5,796 bases of DNA from Syntrophomonadaceae bacterium (GCA_007131435.1 SLQM01000028.1:1-5796); one strand, 5' to 3'; counted from the stretch's first letter, positions 1-5,796 are shown. Translations and numbers: made by a program. The notes: generated from the letters alone by a model not told the origin.

Positions 1-243
1 ACCGATGCCGAAGAGAAAAGAAAATATAGCATAAAAGTTACCGGTAAAAAAGAGCTGGATAAAGTAAGCGCTTACCCTTTCTATCCCTTCGGGATAGTGT
101 GAAGGAAGCCTCAAATCCATAAAGGGTGATTTAAATAAGGCCATGTTTACCATTAAAATCCCAAGTAAGGCTATTCCGCGAATCATATCAAGCTCATTTA
201 TTCTCTCTGCGGATTTTACAGGTGCAATTGCACTTTCCTGCAT
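1..243 (-). CDS. YeiB/DUF418 family membrane protein, N-terminal part (cut by window edge)
   Basis: The minus-strand reading gives 81 open codons from an ATG at 243 down to the window edge, so the C-terminal three quarters or so is missing (family members are usually about 350-400 residues with around ten membrane helices). Residues 18-36 read ELDMIRGIALLGILMVNMA without its first residue, the typical first helix of the family with its conserved Asp-x-x-Arg-Gly, and residues 70-81 read FYAIFSFLFGIG, the second conserved block (family form F-Y-x-x-F-S-x-L-F-G-x-G). The start is fixed by an AGGAGG ribosome binding site at 253-258, nine bases upstream; another ATG at 249-251 is out of frame and only one base from that site. 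The protein should be a multi-helix cytoplasmic-membrane protein. The biochemical role of the family is not established; transport is often suggested. It lies 130 nt downstream of the rRNA methyltransferase and seems to have its own promoter. Confidence 0.88.
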   Translation of the reverse strand, partial: MQESAIAPVKSAERINELDMIRGIALLGILMVNMALFKSPFMDLRLPSHYPEGIERVSAYFIQLFFTGNFYAIFSFLFGIG

Positions 244-252
244 ATTCGCATT

Positions 253-280
253 CCTCCTATGGAACTAGTTAGCTCCAAGG
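253..280 (-). promoter_or_regulatory. Leader hairpin overlapping the YeiB ribosome binding site
   Basis: On the minus-strand RNA, GGAGCU and AGUUCC (276-271 and 266-261) pair in six steps, one of them a G-U wobble, around the tetraloop AACU. The stem can extend across a small internal loop by pairing CCU (280-278) with AGG (258-256), the first half of the AGGAGG ribosome binding site at 253-258. This could damp translation of the YeiB gene. The pairing is seen directly; a regulatory role is inferred. No aptamer of a known riboswitch class is recognised. Confidence 0.35.
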
Positions 281-306
281 TGACAGCCGCAAGAGTACCA
301 AATAAC

Positions 307-315
307 ACTATATCA
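307..315 (-). promoter_or_regulatory. Candidate extended -10 promoter for the YeiB gene
   Basis: The minus strand reads TGATATAGT, that is the TGn extension followed by TATAGT, one mismatch from the TATAAT consensus. No good -35 hexamer lies 16-18 bases upstream (the spot reads CCGGAT), which is acceptable for an extended -10 promoter. Transcription would begin near 300 and give a leader of about 57 nt before the ATG at 243, long enough to hold the leader hairpin and the ribosome binding site. This would separate the YeiB gene from read-through of the upstream methyltransferase. Confidence 0.4.
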
Positions 316-322
316 AAAGGTT

Positions 323-341
323 TGAAGTCATCCGGACTTCA
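323..341. repeat. Perfect 7-bp inverted repeat (operator-like) upstream of YeiB
   Basis: TGAAGTC and GACTTCA are separated by five bases (ATCCG on the plus strand). The repeat lies just upstream of the candidate extended -10 box at 307-315, across the -35 region, where a dimeric repressor or activator could bind. It also lies 33 bases after the methyltransferase stop codon, but there is no run of T after the stem on the minus strand (it continues AACCTTTTG), so it is a poor intrinsic terminator. The repeat is certain; its function is inferred. Confidence 0.4.
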
Positions 342-373
342 TTAGTCAAGAATTTAACAGCAACATTTCATTT

Positions 374-1744
374 TTATTTTTCTATTCTCGACATCAATAC
401 GACTGCTTCCACGTGCCGGGTAAACGGAAACATATCAAGCGGTTGTACTTCCTCAACTGTGTAGACTTTCTCACAAAGTAATTTTATATCTCTGGCTAAT
501 GTTGCAGGGTTACAGGATATATAGATTATTTTTTCTGGAGCAGCTATCAAGAGCATATGTAACAGCTCTTCCCTGCACCCTGTCCGCGGAGGATCTATAA
601 CACAAATACCGGGAATATGTCCCTCGTTGATCAGCTTAGGCATAATAACTTCAGCAGCGCCTGTTATGAAATCACAGTTCTTTATGTTGTTTAAACTTGC
701 GTTAAAGCAAGCATCTTTAGTAGCTTCAGGCAGAATATCTATACCAATAACCTTTTTTGCTTTTTCGGATAACAAAAGAGCAATCGTTCCAACCCCGCAA
801 TAAATATCAAATACAACTTCTCTGCCGCTCAAGGATGCATATTCAGATGCTATTTTGTAAAGCAGGCTTGTTTGCTCAGGATTTACCTGGTAAAAAGATG
901 ATGCAGAAATTTTAAAAAGCAAGCCGTTAATTTCGTCTATAATGTGATCCTGTCCCGAAATTAGCCTGGTTTTTGATCCAAGAAGTTTATTTCCTTTACT
1001 TCTATTTATATTAAGCTGAATAGATACCAGGTTGTCTGTATTTGCTAGTAAATACGCCGCTATTTCTTTCTCCCGGGGCAATTCCCTACCATTTATAACA
1101 AAAACAATCATTGACTGGCCCGTTTTATAAGAATGCCGGACCAGGATATTTCGCAGCAATCCCGAGTGCTTCTTTTCATCATAGGTGGAAATACCGTATT
1201 TATCTGCAGCTTTTTTTGCCACTCTTAATAAATGATTAATTTGACCATGCTGAATAGCACAGCTTTCAATATCAATAATATCATGGCTGCGAGCCGTATA
1301 GCAGCCGGCAATCAGTTTATGATTTTCTTTTCCGGTAGGGAAATGAGCTTTATTCCTGTAGTGAAAAGGACCTGCCATTCCGATAATTGATTTAACATTT
1401 ACATTTACCAGGTTGCCGATATGCTTCAGGGTTGATTCTACCTGCTTTTGTTTGTAGGATAGCTGTGCATCATATTTGGCATGCATTAACTGGCAGCCAC
1501 CGCACTTTTCGTAATAGGGGCAAACTGGATCTACCCGATCCGGAGAAGGATTGATAATTGATTTTATTAGCGCCCGGCCATAATTCTTTTTTATTGAGAT
1601 AACCTCGACTCTTATTTTGTCACCAGGCAGGGCCTGGGGGACAAAAATAGTGAAGCCATTATAGCGGCCAATTCCTTCTGCGTTCGAAGCAAGACCATGG
1701 ATATCAAGATCAATTAACTGACCAATTTGCACCGGGCTTTCCAT
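374..1744 (-). CDS. rlmD: 23S rRNA (uracil-C5)-methyltransferase, RlmD/RlmCD type
   Basis: This 456-residue protein belongs to the TrmA/RumA family, which uses S-adenosylmethionine to methylate C5 of uridine in RNA. In E. coli RlmD modifies U1939 of 23S rRNA; in many Gram-positives one enzyme (RlmCD) does both U747 and U1939, so the exact target is open. In order: a TRAM-type RNA-binding domain (about residues 4-62); a [4Fe-4S] cluster set with Cys75, Cys81, Cys84 and Cys162, almost the same numbering as E. coli RumA; a central RNA-binding region; and the Rossmann methyltransferase domain with the SAM loop DIYCGVGT (313-320), DPPRTG (384-389), the nucleophile Cys411 in SCNPAT, and the general base Glu446 in RHVEAVV. 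All catalytic and cluster residues are present and the length is normal. The ATG at 1744 is forced by an in-frame TAA at 1754-1756, although the AGGAGG at 1759-1764 sits 14 bases away, which is long. It is probably a cytoplasmic housekeeping enzyme. Confidence 0.95.
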   Translation of the reverse strand: MESPVQIGQLIDLDIHGLASNAEGIGRYNGFTIFVPQALPGDKIRVEVISIKKNYGRALIKSIINPSPDRVDPVCPYYEKCGGCQLMHAKYDAQLSYKQKQVESTLKHIGNLVNVNVKSIIGMAGPFHYRNKAHFPTGKENHKLIAGCYTARSHDIIDIESCAIQHGQINHLLRVAKKAADKYGISTYDEKKHSGLLRNILVRHSYKTGQSMIVFVINGRELPREKEIAAYLLANTDNLVSIQLNINRSKGNKLLGSKTRLISGQDHIIDEINGLLFKISASSFYQVNPEQTSLLYKIASEYASLSGREVVFDIYCGVGTIALLLSEKAKKVIGIDILPEATKDACFNASLNNIKNCDFITGAAEVIMPKLINEGHIPGICVIDPPRTGCREELLHMLLIAAPEKIIYISCNPATLARDIKLLCEKVYTVEEVQPLDMFPFTRHVEAVVLMSRIEK

Positions 1745-1758
1745 TGATAAATCTTAGG

Positions 1759-1764
1759 CCTCCT
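1759..1764 (-). promoter_or_regulatory. Ribosome binding site of rlmD with unusually long spacing
   Basis: A perfect AGGAGG lies 14 bases upstream of the rlmD ATG, against the usual 5-10. An in-frame TAA at 1754-1756 lies between the site and the ATG, so no upstream start can shorten the gap, and the intervening in-frame codons (GAT, TTA, TCA) are not starts. Initiation may be somewhat weaker than the strong site suggests. Confidence 0.6.
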
Positions 1765-1833
1765 ATTCTAAAAGTATAAAATTTAAAGATTTGCCATAAA
1801 GTATTGTTGAAAAATCAACATCTCCTTTGGTTA

Positions 1834-3063
1834 TCAATTATCCCTCAGCATCTGGAGCTTACGAATCAGAGTGTTAAGCGTTTCGGCCAGCTCAACCAGC
1901 TTTTGGCAGTCTACTATTTTAGGATTATCTTCAGGCGTATGTGTAATAGTCTGGCTGTCCATGTTCTCCGAAAACCAGTGCGAGGTAGCAGCTATTGCCG
2001 GACGTCCGTATTGAATAAATATACTGTGATCCCCCTGAGGCCACTGACCTCCTTCAACAACCCCCTTACTTGAAGACAACACTTCTCGCGCTTTATTTTC
2101 TACAGGGGAAGACAAGCCGTAAAAAGATAGTGCTGAAGGGCCACCCCTGTATCCTGCCCCATCAATATTAATATTAAGCATGACCTTGTTAAAACTATCC
2201 TGGTTGGCTGCAATATAGTTCATTTGCCCCGGAACAGCGTAATAATCTTCCCCGTTAAGAGCGACAAGCTCAATTTGCAGATTACCGCTGTAATCATCGA
2301 GCAAACGAGCTAATAGCAGCAGGACAATAACTCCGGTAGCATTATCTATTGCCCCGGGTGTTCCCCTCTTGGCATCCAAATGCGCAGTGACAACTATTTT
2401 GTCTGCCGAAAGGTTGCCTTTTTTGCCGATCACATTACAGCCTTTGGATTCTATGCGTTTTACATCAGATTTCAATATCACTCTTTCACCGACAAACGGC
2501 AAAAGTTTCCTGCCTTCTTCTTCGGTCATATACACTGAAGGAATATCAAAATCTCCATCTTCGATCAGGGGAAAAGGGTAAAGCCCTCCTGCCAGGGCAG
2601 AATTTCTTTTCGTTGCACAGATAATCGCCCGGGCGCCGCTTTGCTCCAGCAGGGCTAGGATTTCTTTATGTTCATCGGGGTTGAAAAAAACAAAGTTCTT
2701 CGGCATCAGCTGTTCGGCAGCAATATCACCGTGCAAAAATAATATTTTCCCGGCCGCATCAGCCTTTGCCAGCTCAGCTACATTTGTAACAGACAAAAGC
2801 TCAGCTTCACCTGAAAAACCCAAAGAATAAGGGCTTGCTGACACAGTAAATTTTTCACTTCCCACGCTCAGAATTGCCCCGCCATCGTGCCAGTCAAGCG
2901 CATTAAATTCCGGGGTTTCCGTCTCCCAACCCTGTAATTTCATTTCCTTTTCTATATACTCTGCAGCCTCCTGGTTACCCAAACTTCCTACAGGCCGCTC
3001 TCCTATCACATTGCAGAGCCTGTCTAAATAGGTAGTGCTGATTTGAAAAAGATCTTCTGTCAT
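1834..3063 (-). CDS. M28 family zinc metallopeptidase with PA domain, probably cytoplasmic aminopeptidase
   Basis: A 409-residue peptidase of the M28 clan, whose members mostly remove N-terminal residues from peptides using two metal ions. The metal-binding set reads in order His228 with Asp230 (AHLD), Asp240 (AIDNATG), catalytic Glu272 with Asp273 (NGED), Asp301 (NIDGAG) and His375 (THTPED). Asp273 stands where the best-studied aminopeptidases have a second Glu; Asp can still bind metal, so activity is expected. A protease-associated (PA) domain fits about residues 85-200, inserted before the catalytic core. No signal peptide or membrane helix is visible, so it should act in the cytoplasm. 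The ATG at 3063 has GGGAG at 3072-3076, eight bases upstream. The gene begins 58 nt after the serine hydrolase stop codon and may be co-transcribed with it. Substrate cannot be read from the sequence; aminopeptidase is the default and a carboxypeptidase or other amidase is possible. Confidence 0.9.
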   Translation of the reverse strand: MTEDLFQISTTYLDRLCNVIGERPVGSLGNQEAAEYIEKEMKLQGWETETPEFNALDWHDGGAILSVGSEKFTVSASPYSLGFSGEAELLSVTNVAELAKADAAGKILFLHGDIAAEQLMPKNFVFFNPDEHKEILALLEQSGARAIICATKRNSALAGGLYPFPLIEDGDFDIPSVYMTEEEGRKLLPFVGERVILKSDVKRIESKGCNVIGKKGNLSADKIVVTAHLDAKRGTPGAIDNATGVIVLLLLARLLDDYSGNLQIELVALNGEDYYAVPGQMNYIAANQDSFNKVMLNINIDGAGYRGGPSALSFYGLSSPVENKAREVLSSSKGVVEGGQWPQGDHSIFIQYGRPAIAATSHWFSENMDSQTITHTPEDNPKIVDCQKLVELAETLNTLIRKLQMLRDN

Positions 3064-3121
3064 TTTAGCCGCTCCCTTCCGGTAGCCGGTTATAGTCTAT
3101 CGCTCTGCTTGCTCATTAACA

Positions 3122-5023
3122 TTAAATTCTATAGCCAACTAAATTCCAGTAAAACAGAAACCAGCTGTTCGCCAGGGCGGCCGCTGCCAGCAGGGTGTAA
3201 TGAACTCTTCCACCCAGACCCCAGAAGCTTTTTCTCCAGGCAATAGCTGCATAGATGGTAATCATTAGCGATAACACTGTCAGAATAACTGGCAGGGTTA
3301 ATACTGTGTAAAACAGGAGGTCGAAGTTGCCGCTTACCACTTGCATCTGGATCGCCAAAAACCCAAGGATAAATAGCGGGTGCACAAGGCAGGTCAAGTT
3401 TCCCAGGAGACGGGCAGTACGGGCCGGACCGGAATCTTGCTCCACTTTTTCTGCTTTTCTTCGTTTAAACCTGCCGATTAAAGCTGCAATTAAGATAGAT
3501 ACAAAAATACTGATCACAGCAGCCTGCAAAGAGATATGCAAAGCTGTGGTTTCCCACCAGGCAATCTTTTCATAAGCAAGTATAGGCCTTGAACCCTGGT
3601 GAAGCCGGTAAGCATCACCCTTCTCGTCAACGGCGAAAGATACATACTCATCTGTACTTTCCTTGCGGAATAAGTTTTCATCAGTTCTAATCCAGCGTGT
3701 TTCAGGGGAGTTTTCAAACCTGATCATTAGCGAGCCGTCGCTATTTGCGCTCACCAGAACATCTCTACCCAGGACCGCCAGCTTCTCAAGAGTCTGGTGA
3801 GCATGCCAGTTAGTCCGGTATACACCCGCATATTGAGCTGCATAGTCGGGGTCTGACGGGGCGGGGGTAAGATCTTCTAATTCTACGGGGTAGAAGTAAC
3901 TCATAAAATCCTGCAGTAATTTGCTGGACACCCGCTGATCAATCATGTTCATCGAGAAAAAGAAACCGCTATCTTCTTCAGGAATCATCACCAGCAGGCT
4001 GTGAAAATCGGGGCTGGTTCCTGTATGCCATAAGATGTGGCGGTTGTTTTTATAATTCTCAATGAACCCGTAAGCCATGCCGGGAAGGCGCGGGTCATTA
4101 TTAAAGTGAGTCTGGTGCATCAGGGTTGCTGTATCTTCTTCAAGTATTCTTTTCCCTTCAAATTCACCCAGCTGGAGGTGGGCGATTAGAAAGTGGGCCA
4201 TGTCAAGGCCGGAAAAATAGCCCATACCTGCCGGCATTACATTGGCGATGCGAACCGGTTGAGCAATATGGGTCCCGTTAATGTTGTGATACCCGGTAGC
4301 CATATGGGGCAGCAGCCTATCCGGCTGGGGCTGGCTGAAGGTGCTGTAGTTCATACCAAGCGGTTTAAAGATGTTTTGCTCGACATACTGGTCAAAAGGT
4401 AAACCGGAAATATCCTCTATAAGTAACCCGGAGATTACCGCACCATGATTGCTGTACTGGGTAACCTGCCCCGGTGGGCGCAGGCGCACCGGCAGGGTCC
4501 AAGCCAGGTATTCGTCAAGCGGAAGAAGCTGTTCAAGTGAATCGGGTGTGGCAGCGGTATTACGATCATCAAAACCGGGTGTATGGGTTAGCAGGTGATG
4601 AAAGGTGACCGGTTCCGGAAATGTTTCGGGAATGCGCAAATTCTTTAAGTAGAGGTTAATGTCATCATTAAGATCAAATTTGCCTGCTTCATAAAGCTGC
4701 ATCAGGGCAGTCCAGTTGATCAGCTTACCTACTGAACCGGCACAAAACATGGTTTTCTCAGGATCTACGGGAATGCTGTTTTCCAGGTCGGCGTAGCCGT
4801 AACCCCTGGCGAATATAACTTCACCGTTCTCAACAGCAATAAATACTGCACCGGGGAAATTATATTCTTCAAGAGCGTTCTGAAAAAAGTTGTCAGCAAA
4901 CAGTTCGACTTCGTCCGGTTGAAGGCTTTTATGAGCGGAGGCGCCCACATCATTAGCATATACTGTTGCAGTAAGAAACATAATCATTAAAAAGGCTACA
5001 AAAGTTATTAGCTTTAACTTCAT
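3122..5023 (-). CDS. Exported serine hydrolase of the beta-lactamase/PBP fold with C-terminal membrane domain
   Basis: A 633-residue protein of the class C beta-lactamase-related (serine hydrolase, MEROPS S12-like) family. Residues 1-23 form a signal peptide (basic start, hydrophobic core, likely cut after VYA). The catalytic domain spans about 35-380 and carries all three family motifs: Ser97-Val-Gly-Lys100 (SxxK nucleophile and base), Tyr190-Ser-Asn192 (YxN) and His333-Thr-Gly335 (the KTG equivalent). A beta-rich region at about 390-490 opening with YAGVYR resembles the small barrel that often follows this domain. Then come about four membrane helices (roughly 496-517, 541-561, 567-595 and 608-626) with a basic stretch after the first. 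The catalytic domain should sit outside the membrane. The family contains D,D-carboxypeptidases, D-aminopeptidases, esterases and true beta-lactamases; the sequence does not decide which. The ATG at 5023 has GAGGAG at 5035-5040. Neighbours are a cytoplasmic M28 peptidase downstream and small membrane proteins upstream. Confidence 0.92.
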   Translation of the reverse strand: MKLKLITFVAFLMIMFLTATVYANDVGASAHKSLQPDEVELFADNFFQNALEEYNFPGAVFIAVENGEVIFARGYGYADLENSIPVDPEKTMFCAGSVGKLINWTALMQLYEAGKFDLNDDINLYLKNLRIPETFPEPVTFHHLLTHTPGFDDRNTAATPDSLEQLLPLDEYLAWTLPVRLRPPGQVTQYSNHGAVISGLLIEDISGLPFDQYVEQNIFKPLGMNYSTFSQPQPDRLLPHMATGYHNINGTHIAQPVRIANVMPAGMGYFSGLDMAHFLIAHLQLGEFEGKRILEEDTATLMHQTHFNNDPRLPGMAYGFIENYKNNRHILWHTGTSPDFHSLLVMIPEEDSGFFFSMNMIDQRVSSKLLQDFMSYFYPVELEDLTPAPSDPDYAAQYAGVYRTNWHAHQTLEKLAVLGRDVLVSANSDGSLMIRFENSPETRWIRTDENLFRKESTDEYVSFAVDEKGDAYRLHQGSRPILAYEKIAWWETTALHISLQAAVISIFVSILIAALIGRFKRRKAEKVEQDSGPARTARLLGNLTCLVHPLFILGFLAIQMQVVSGNFDLLFYTVLTLPVILTVLSLMITIYAAIAWRKSFWGLGGRVHYTLLAAAALANSWFLFYWNLVGYRI

Positions 5024-5156
5024 CTATTCAAACTCTCCTCATCTTGGAAATTTAGGTCAGGGAAAATAATCCTGCGCTTTAACCTGGCATCATAGGGGGC
5101 AGGTAGAAACATCCACCTGTCTCCCTTAGTCTCTTTCTAAAGACAGTACCTGCCGA
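5024..5156 (-). other. Intergenic region upstream of the serine hydrolase
   Basis: This 133-nt gap begins with a large nested inverted repeat (5098-5154) that starts two bases after the preceding stop codon. A TATGAT box at 5089-5094 is one mismatch from a -10 consensus, but the matching -35 position (GGTGGA) is poor and lies inside the inverted repeat, so a promoter here is only possible, not shown. The rest, down to the GAGGAG ribosome binding site at 5035-5040, shows nothing recognisable. Confidence 0.5.
5098..5154 (-). repeat. Nested imperfect inverted repeat able to form a long hairpin
   Basis: On the minus-strand RNA three stems follow one another: GGCAGGUA (5154-5147) pairs with UACCUGCC (5105-5098); CUGUCU (5146-5141) with AGACAG (5122-5117); UUAG (5140-5137) with CUAA (5129-5126), closing the 7-nt loop AAAGAGA. 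The 5' arm is continuous and the 3' arm has bulges of 3 and 11 nt, giving 18 pairs. A rival small hairpin, CAGGU (5119-5115) with ACCUG (5104-5100), uses bases of the large one, so the two exclude each other. No U-run follows (the next bases are CCCCCUAUG), so it is not a standard intrinsic terminator. It could protect the 3' end of the upstream mRNA, control read-through, or be a copy of a dispersed palindromic repeat. Confidence 0.5.
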
Positions 5157-5558
5157 TTAATACAGGATAAAAGTGACTATCAGGATTACCAGGCCGATAA
5201 CGGAGGCTCCAATATCAATTAGTATTACTGCCCGGCCCCTGTCCCTGCGCAGCATAGCTGCCACGGTTTTCTGGAATTTCTGATAATCAAGCAGCAGCAC
5301 CAGGGCCTTGATGGCAGTTAAAGAAAACAGGACAGTTATGTAAATTGAATTTGCAATACCCAGGGTGAAGTGAAAATACCAGGTAAGCGCAACCAGGCCC
5401 AGGCCCAGCAGGGCTATAACCACAATGTAAGGCGGCCGCTTTTCTGTATAAAATTTTTCAATAAAACTATTTTCATCCCAGGGCAGCAGGTGCATGTAAA
5501 AGGGTTTCAGAAAAGCTGCCAACCCAAAAACAATACCGAGAACTTTAAAGTAATTCAT
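5157..5558 (-). CDS. Small four-helix membrane protein of unknown function, tandem paralogue of the upstream gene
   Basis: I do not recognise this 133-residue protein. It shows four hydrophobic segments at about residues 4-22, 43-62, 71-90 and 110-132, with a polar loop (DENSFIEKFYTEKR, 28-41) between the first two and a basic loop (LRRDRGR, 103-109) between the last two; it ends directly after the last helix. Its last 75 residues align with the visible end of the upstream gene with essentially one gap and roughly 40 percent identity, sharing TWYxHFTxG (59-67), a YQxF core (92-95) and LxRDR (103-107). The ATG at 5558 is chosen because a perfect AGGAGG (5566-5571) lies seven bases upstream; an in-frame ATG at 5615 would extend it by 19 residues into the upstream gene and lacks that support. 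The AGGAGG overlaps the upstream stop codon, so the pair is probably coupled. No catalytic motif, cysteine pair or histidine cluster suggests an enzyme. Confidence 0.8.
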   Translation of the reverse strand: MNYFKVLGIVFGLAAFLKPFYMHLLPWDENSFIEKFYTEKRPPYIVVIALLGLGLVALTWYFHFTLGIANSIYITVLFSLTAIKALVLLLDYQKFQKTVAAMLRRDRGRAVILIDIGASVIGLVILIVTFILY

Positions 5559-5565
5559 TTTAAAA

Positions 5566-5571
5566 CCTCCT
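5566..5571 (-). promoter_or_regulatory. Ribosome binding site that decides the start at 5558 and overlaps the upstream stop
   Basis: AGGAGG lies seven bases before the ATG at 5558. Its first two bases are the last two bases of the TAG stop codon (5570-5572) of the upstream gene, so ribosomes ending there are placed on the site for the next gene. This supports the shorter start over the in-frame ATG at 5615 and suggests translational coupling of the two paralogues. Confidence 0.8.
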
Positions 5572-5796
5572 AATAGAGAAAAAAGCCCATTATTAACAGC
5601 GCTAAACCTAAGCACAGGGCAAATACATTAATCAGGGTCAGGGTTTTTCGATCCCTTTCCAGCACCCGAACTACAAACGCCCTAAACTGTTGATAGTTGA
5701 AAAGCACCTGTGACATTTTTACCAGGGTAAGGGTCAGTAAGAGGGTGACAACAATAGAGTAGGGAACACCGGCAGTAAAATGCTTATACCAGGTAA
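5570..5796 (-). CDS. Small membrane protein of unknown function, C-terminal part (cut by window edge), paralogue of the next gene
   Basis: The minus strand is open from the right window edge to a TAG at 5570-5572, giving 75 complete codons; the start lies outside the window. The visible residues open with TWYKHFTAG, then a hydrophobic segment (about residues 12-32 of the visible part), NYQQF, a charged stretch ending LERDRK, and a second hydrophobic segment ending GFFLY at the C-terminus. The layout and motifs match the last 75 residues of the neighbouring 133-residue protein, which predicts four membrane helices for the whole protein. A shared ten-base stretch, TTACCTGGTA on the coding strand (5787-5796 and 5377-5386), encodes the common Thr-Trp-Tyr. 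Function is unknown. Two similar subunits made from coupled genes would fit a heteromeric membrane complex, but that is inference. Confidence 0.8.
   Translation of the reverse strand, partial: TWYKHFTAGVPYSIVVTLLLTLTLVKMSQVLFNYQQFRAFVVRVLERDRKTLTLINVFALCLGLALLIMGFFLY

Noticed and set aside
344..349. TTGACT as the -35 box of a second YeiB promoter
   Set aside because: The hexamer 17 bases downstream is TTCAAA, only three of six matches to a -10 consensus.
1773..1778. TATACT as a -10 box for rlmD
   Set aside because: The start point would fall at about 1766, almost on the ribosome binding site at 1759-1764, and no -35 hexamer stands at the right distance.
1805..1820. Six-pair hairpin TGTTGA-TTTT-TCAACA after the M28 stop codon as an intrinsic terminator
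   Set aside because: The stem is AT-rich and is followed by ATACTTTATGG rather than a run of T, so it is too weak to call.
1804..2073. Plus-strand open frame of 89 codons opposite the M28 gene
   Set aside because: It lies almost wholly antisense to a well-supported gene, has no ribosome binding site, and its translation resembles no protein I know.
3079..3089. CCGG-TAG-CCGG palindrome just upstream of the M28 gene as a regulatory hairpin
   Set aside because: Only four pairs with a three-base loop; this can easily occur by chance, and it does not cover the ribosome binding site.
3122..5023. Calling the serine hydrolase an antibiotic-resistance beta-lactamase
   Set aside because: The shared motifs occur across many peptidases and esterases of this fold; the membrane domain and the chromosomal-looking context give no support for a resistance role.
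5559..5615. Longer N-terminus (start at 5615) for the 133-residue membrane protein
   Set aside because: The extension would overlap the end of the upstream paralogue, whereas the ATG at 5558 has a perfect AGGAGG at ideal spacing.

Overview
The window reads like a stretch of chromosome from a low-to-middle-GC Gram-positive bacterium, most likely of the Clostridia type. This is inferred from the near-perfect AGGAGG-type ribosome binding sites, the AT-leaning base use, ATG starts throughout, and the gene families present (YeiB/DUF418 membrane protein, iron-sulfur RlmD-type rRNA methyltransferase, exported serine hydrolase with the penicillin-binding fold). Nothing identifies a genus. There is no sign of a transposase, phage gene, tRNA, rRNA or CRISPR array.

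All six genes lie on the minus strand, so transcription runs from high to low coordinates. In that order they are: the C-terminal part of a small membrane protein cut by the right edge (5570-5796); a 133-residue four-helix membrane protein (5157-5558) that is a tandem paralogue of the first; a 133-nt gap holding a large nested inverted repeat (5098-5154); an exported, membrane-anchored serine hydrolase (3122-5023); a PA-domain M28 metallopeptidase (1834-3063); an RlmD/RlmCD-type 23S rRNA uracil-C5 methyltransferase (374-1744); and the N-terminal 81 codons of a YeiB/DUF418 membrane protein cut by the left edge (1-243).

The two small membrane proteins are almost certainly translationally coupled: the stop codon of the first overlaps the ribosome binding site of the second. 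The serine hydrolase and the M28 peptidase are 58 nt apart and could share a transcript. Together they suggest peptide or cell-wall-fragment processing, one outside the membrane and one in the cytoplasm, but that link is inference. The rRNA methyltransferase is a housekeeping gene with no evident functional tie to its neighbours. The YeiB gene appears to have its own extended -10 promoter, an inverted repeat over the -35 region, and a leader hairpin that could mask its ribosome binding site.

I see no clear new defence or mobile system. The least explained parts are the duplicated four-helix membrane protein family at the right end and the structured intergenic element below it.
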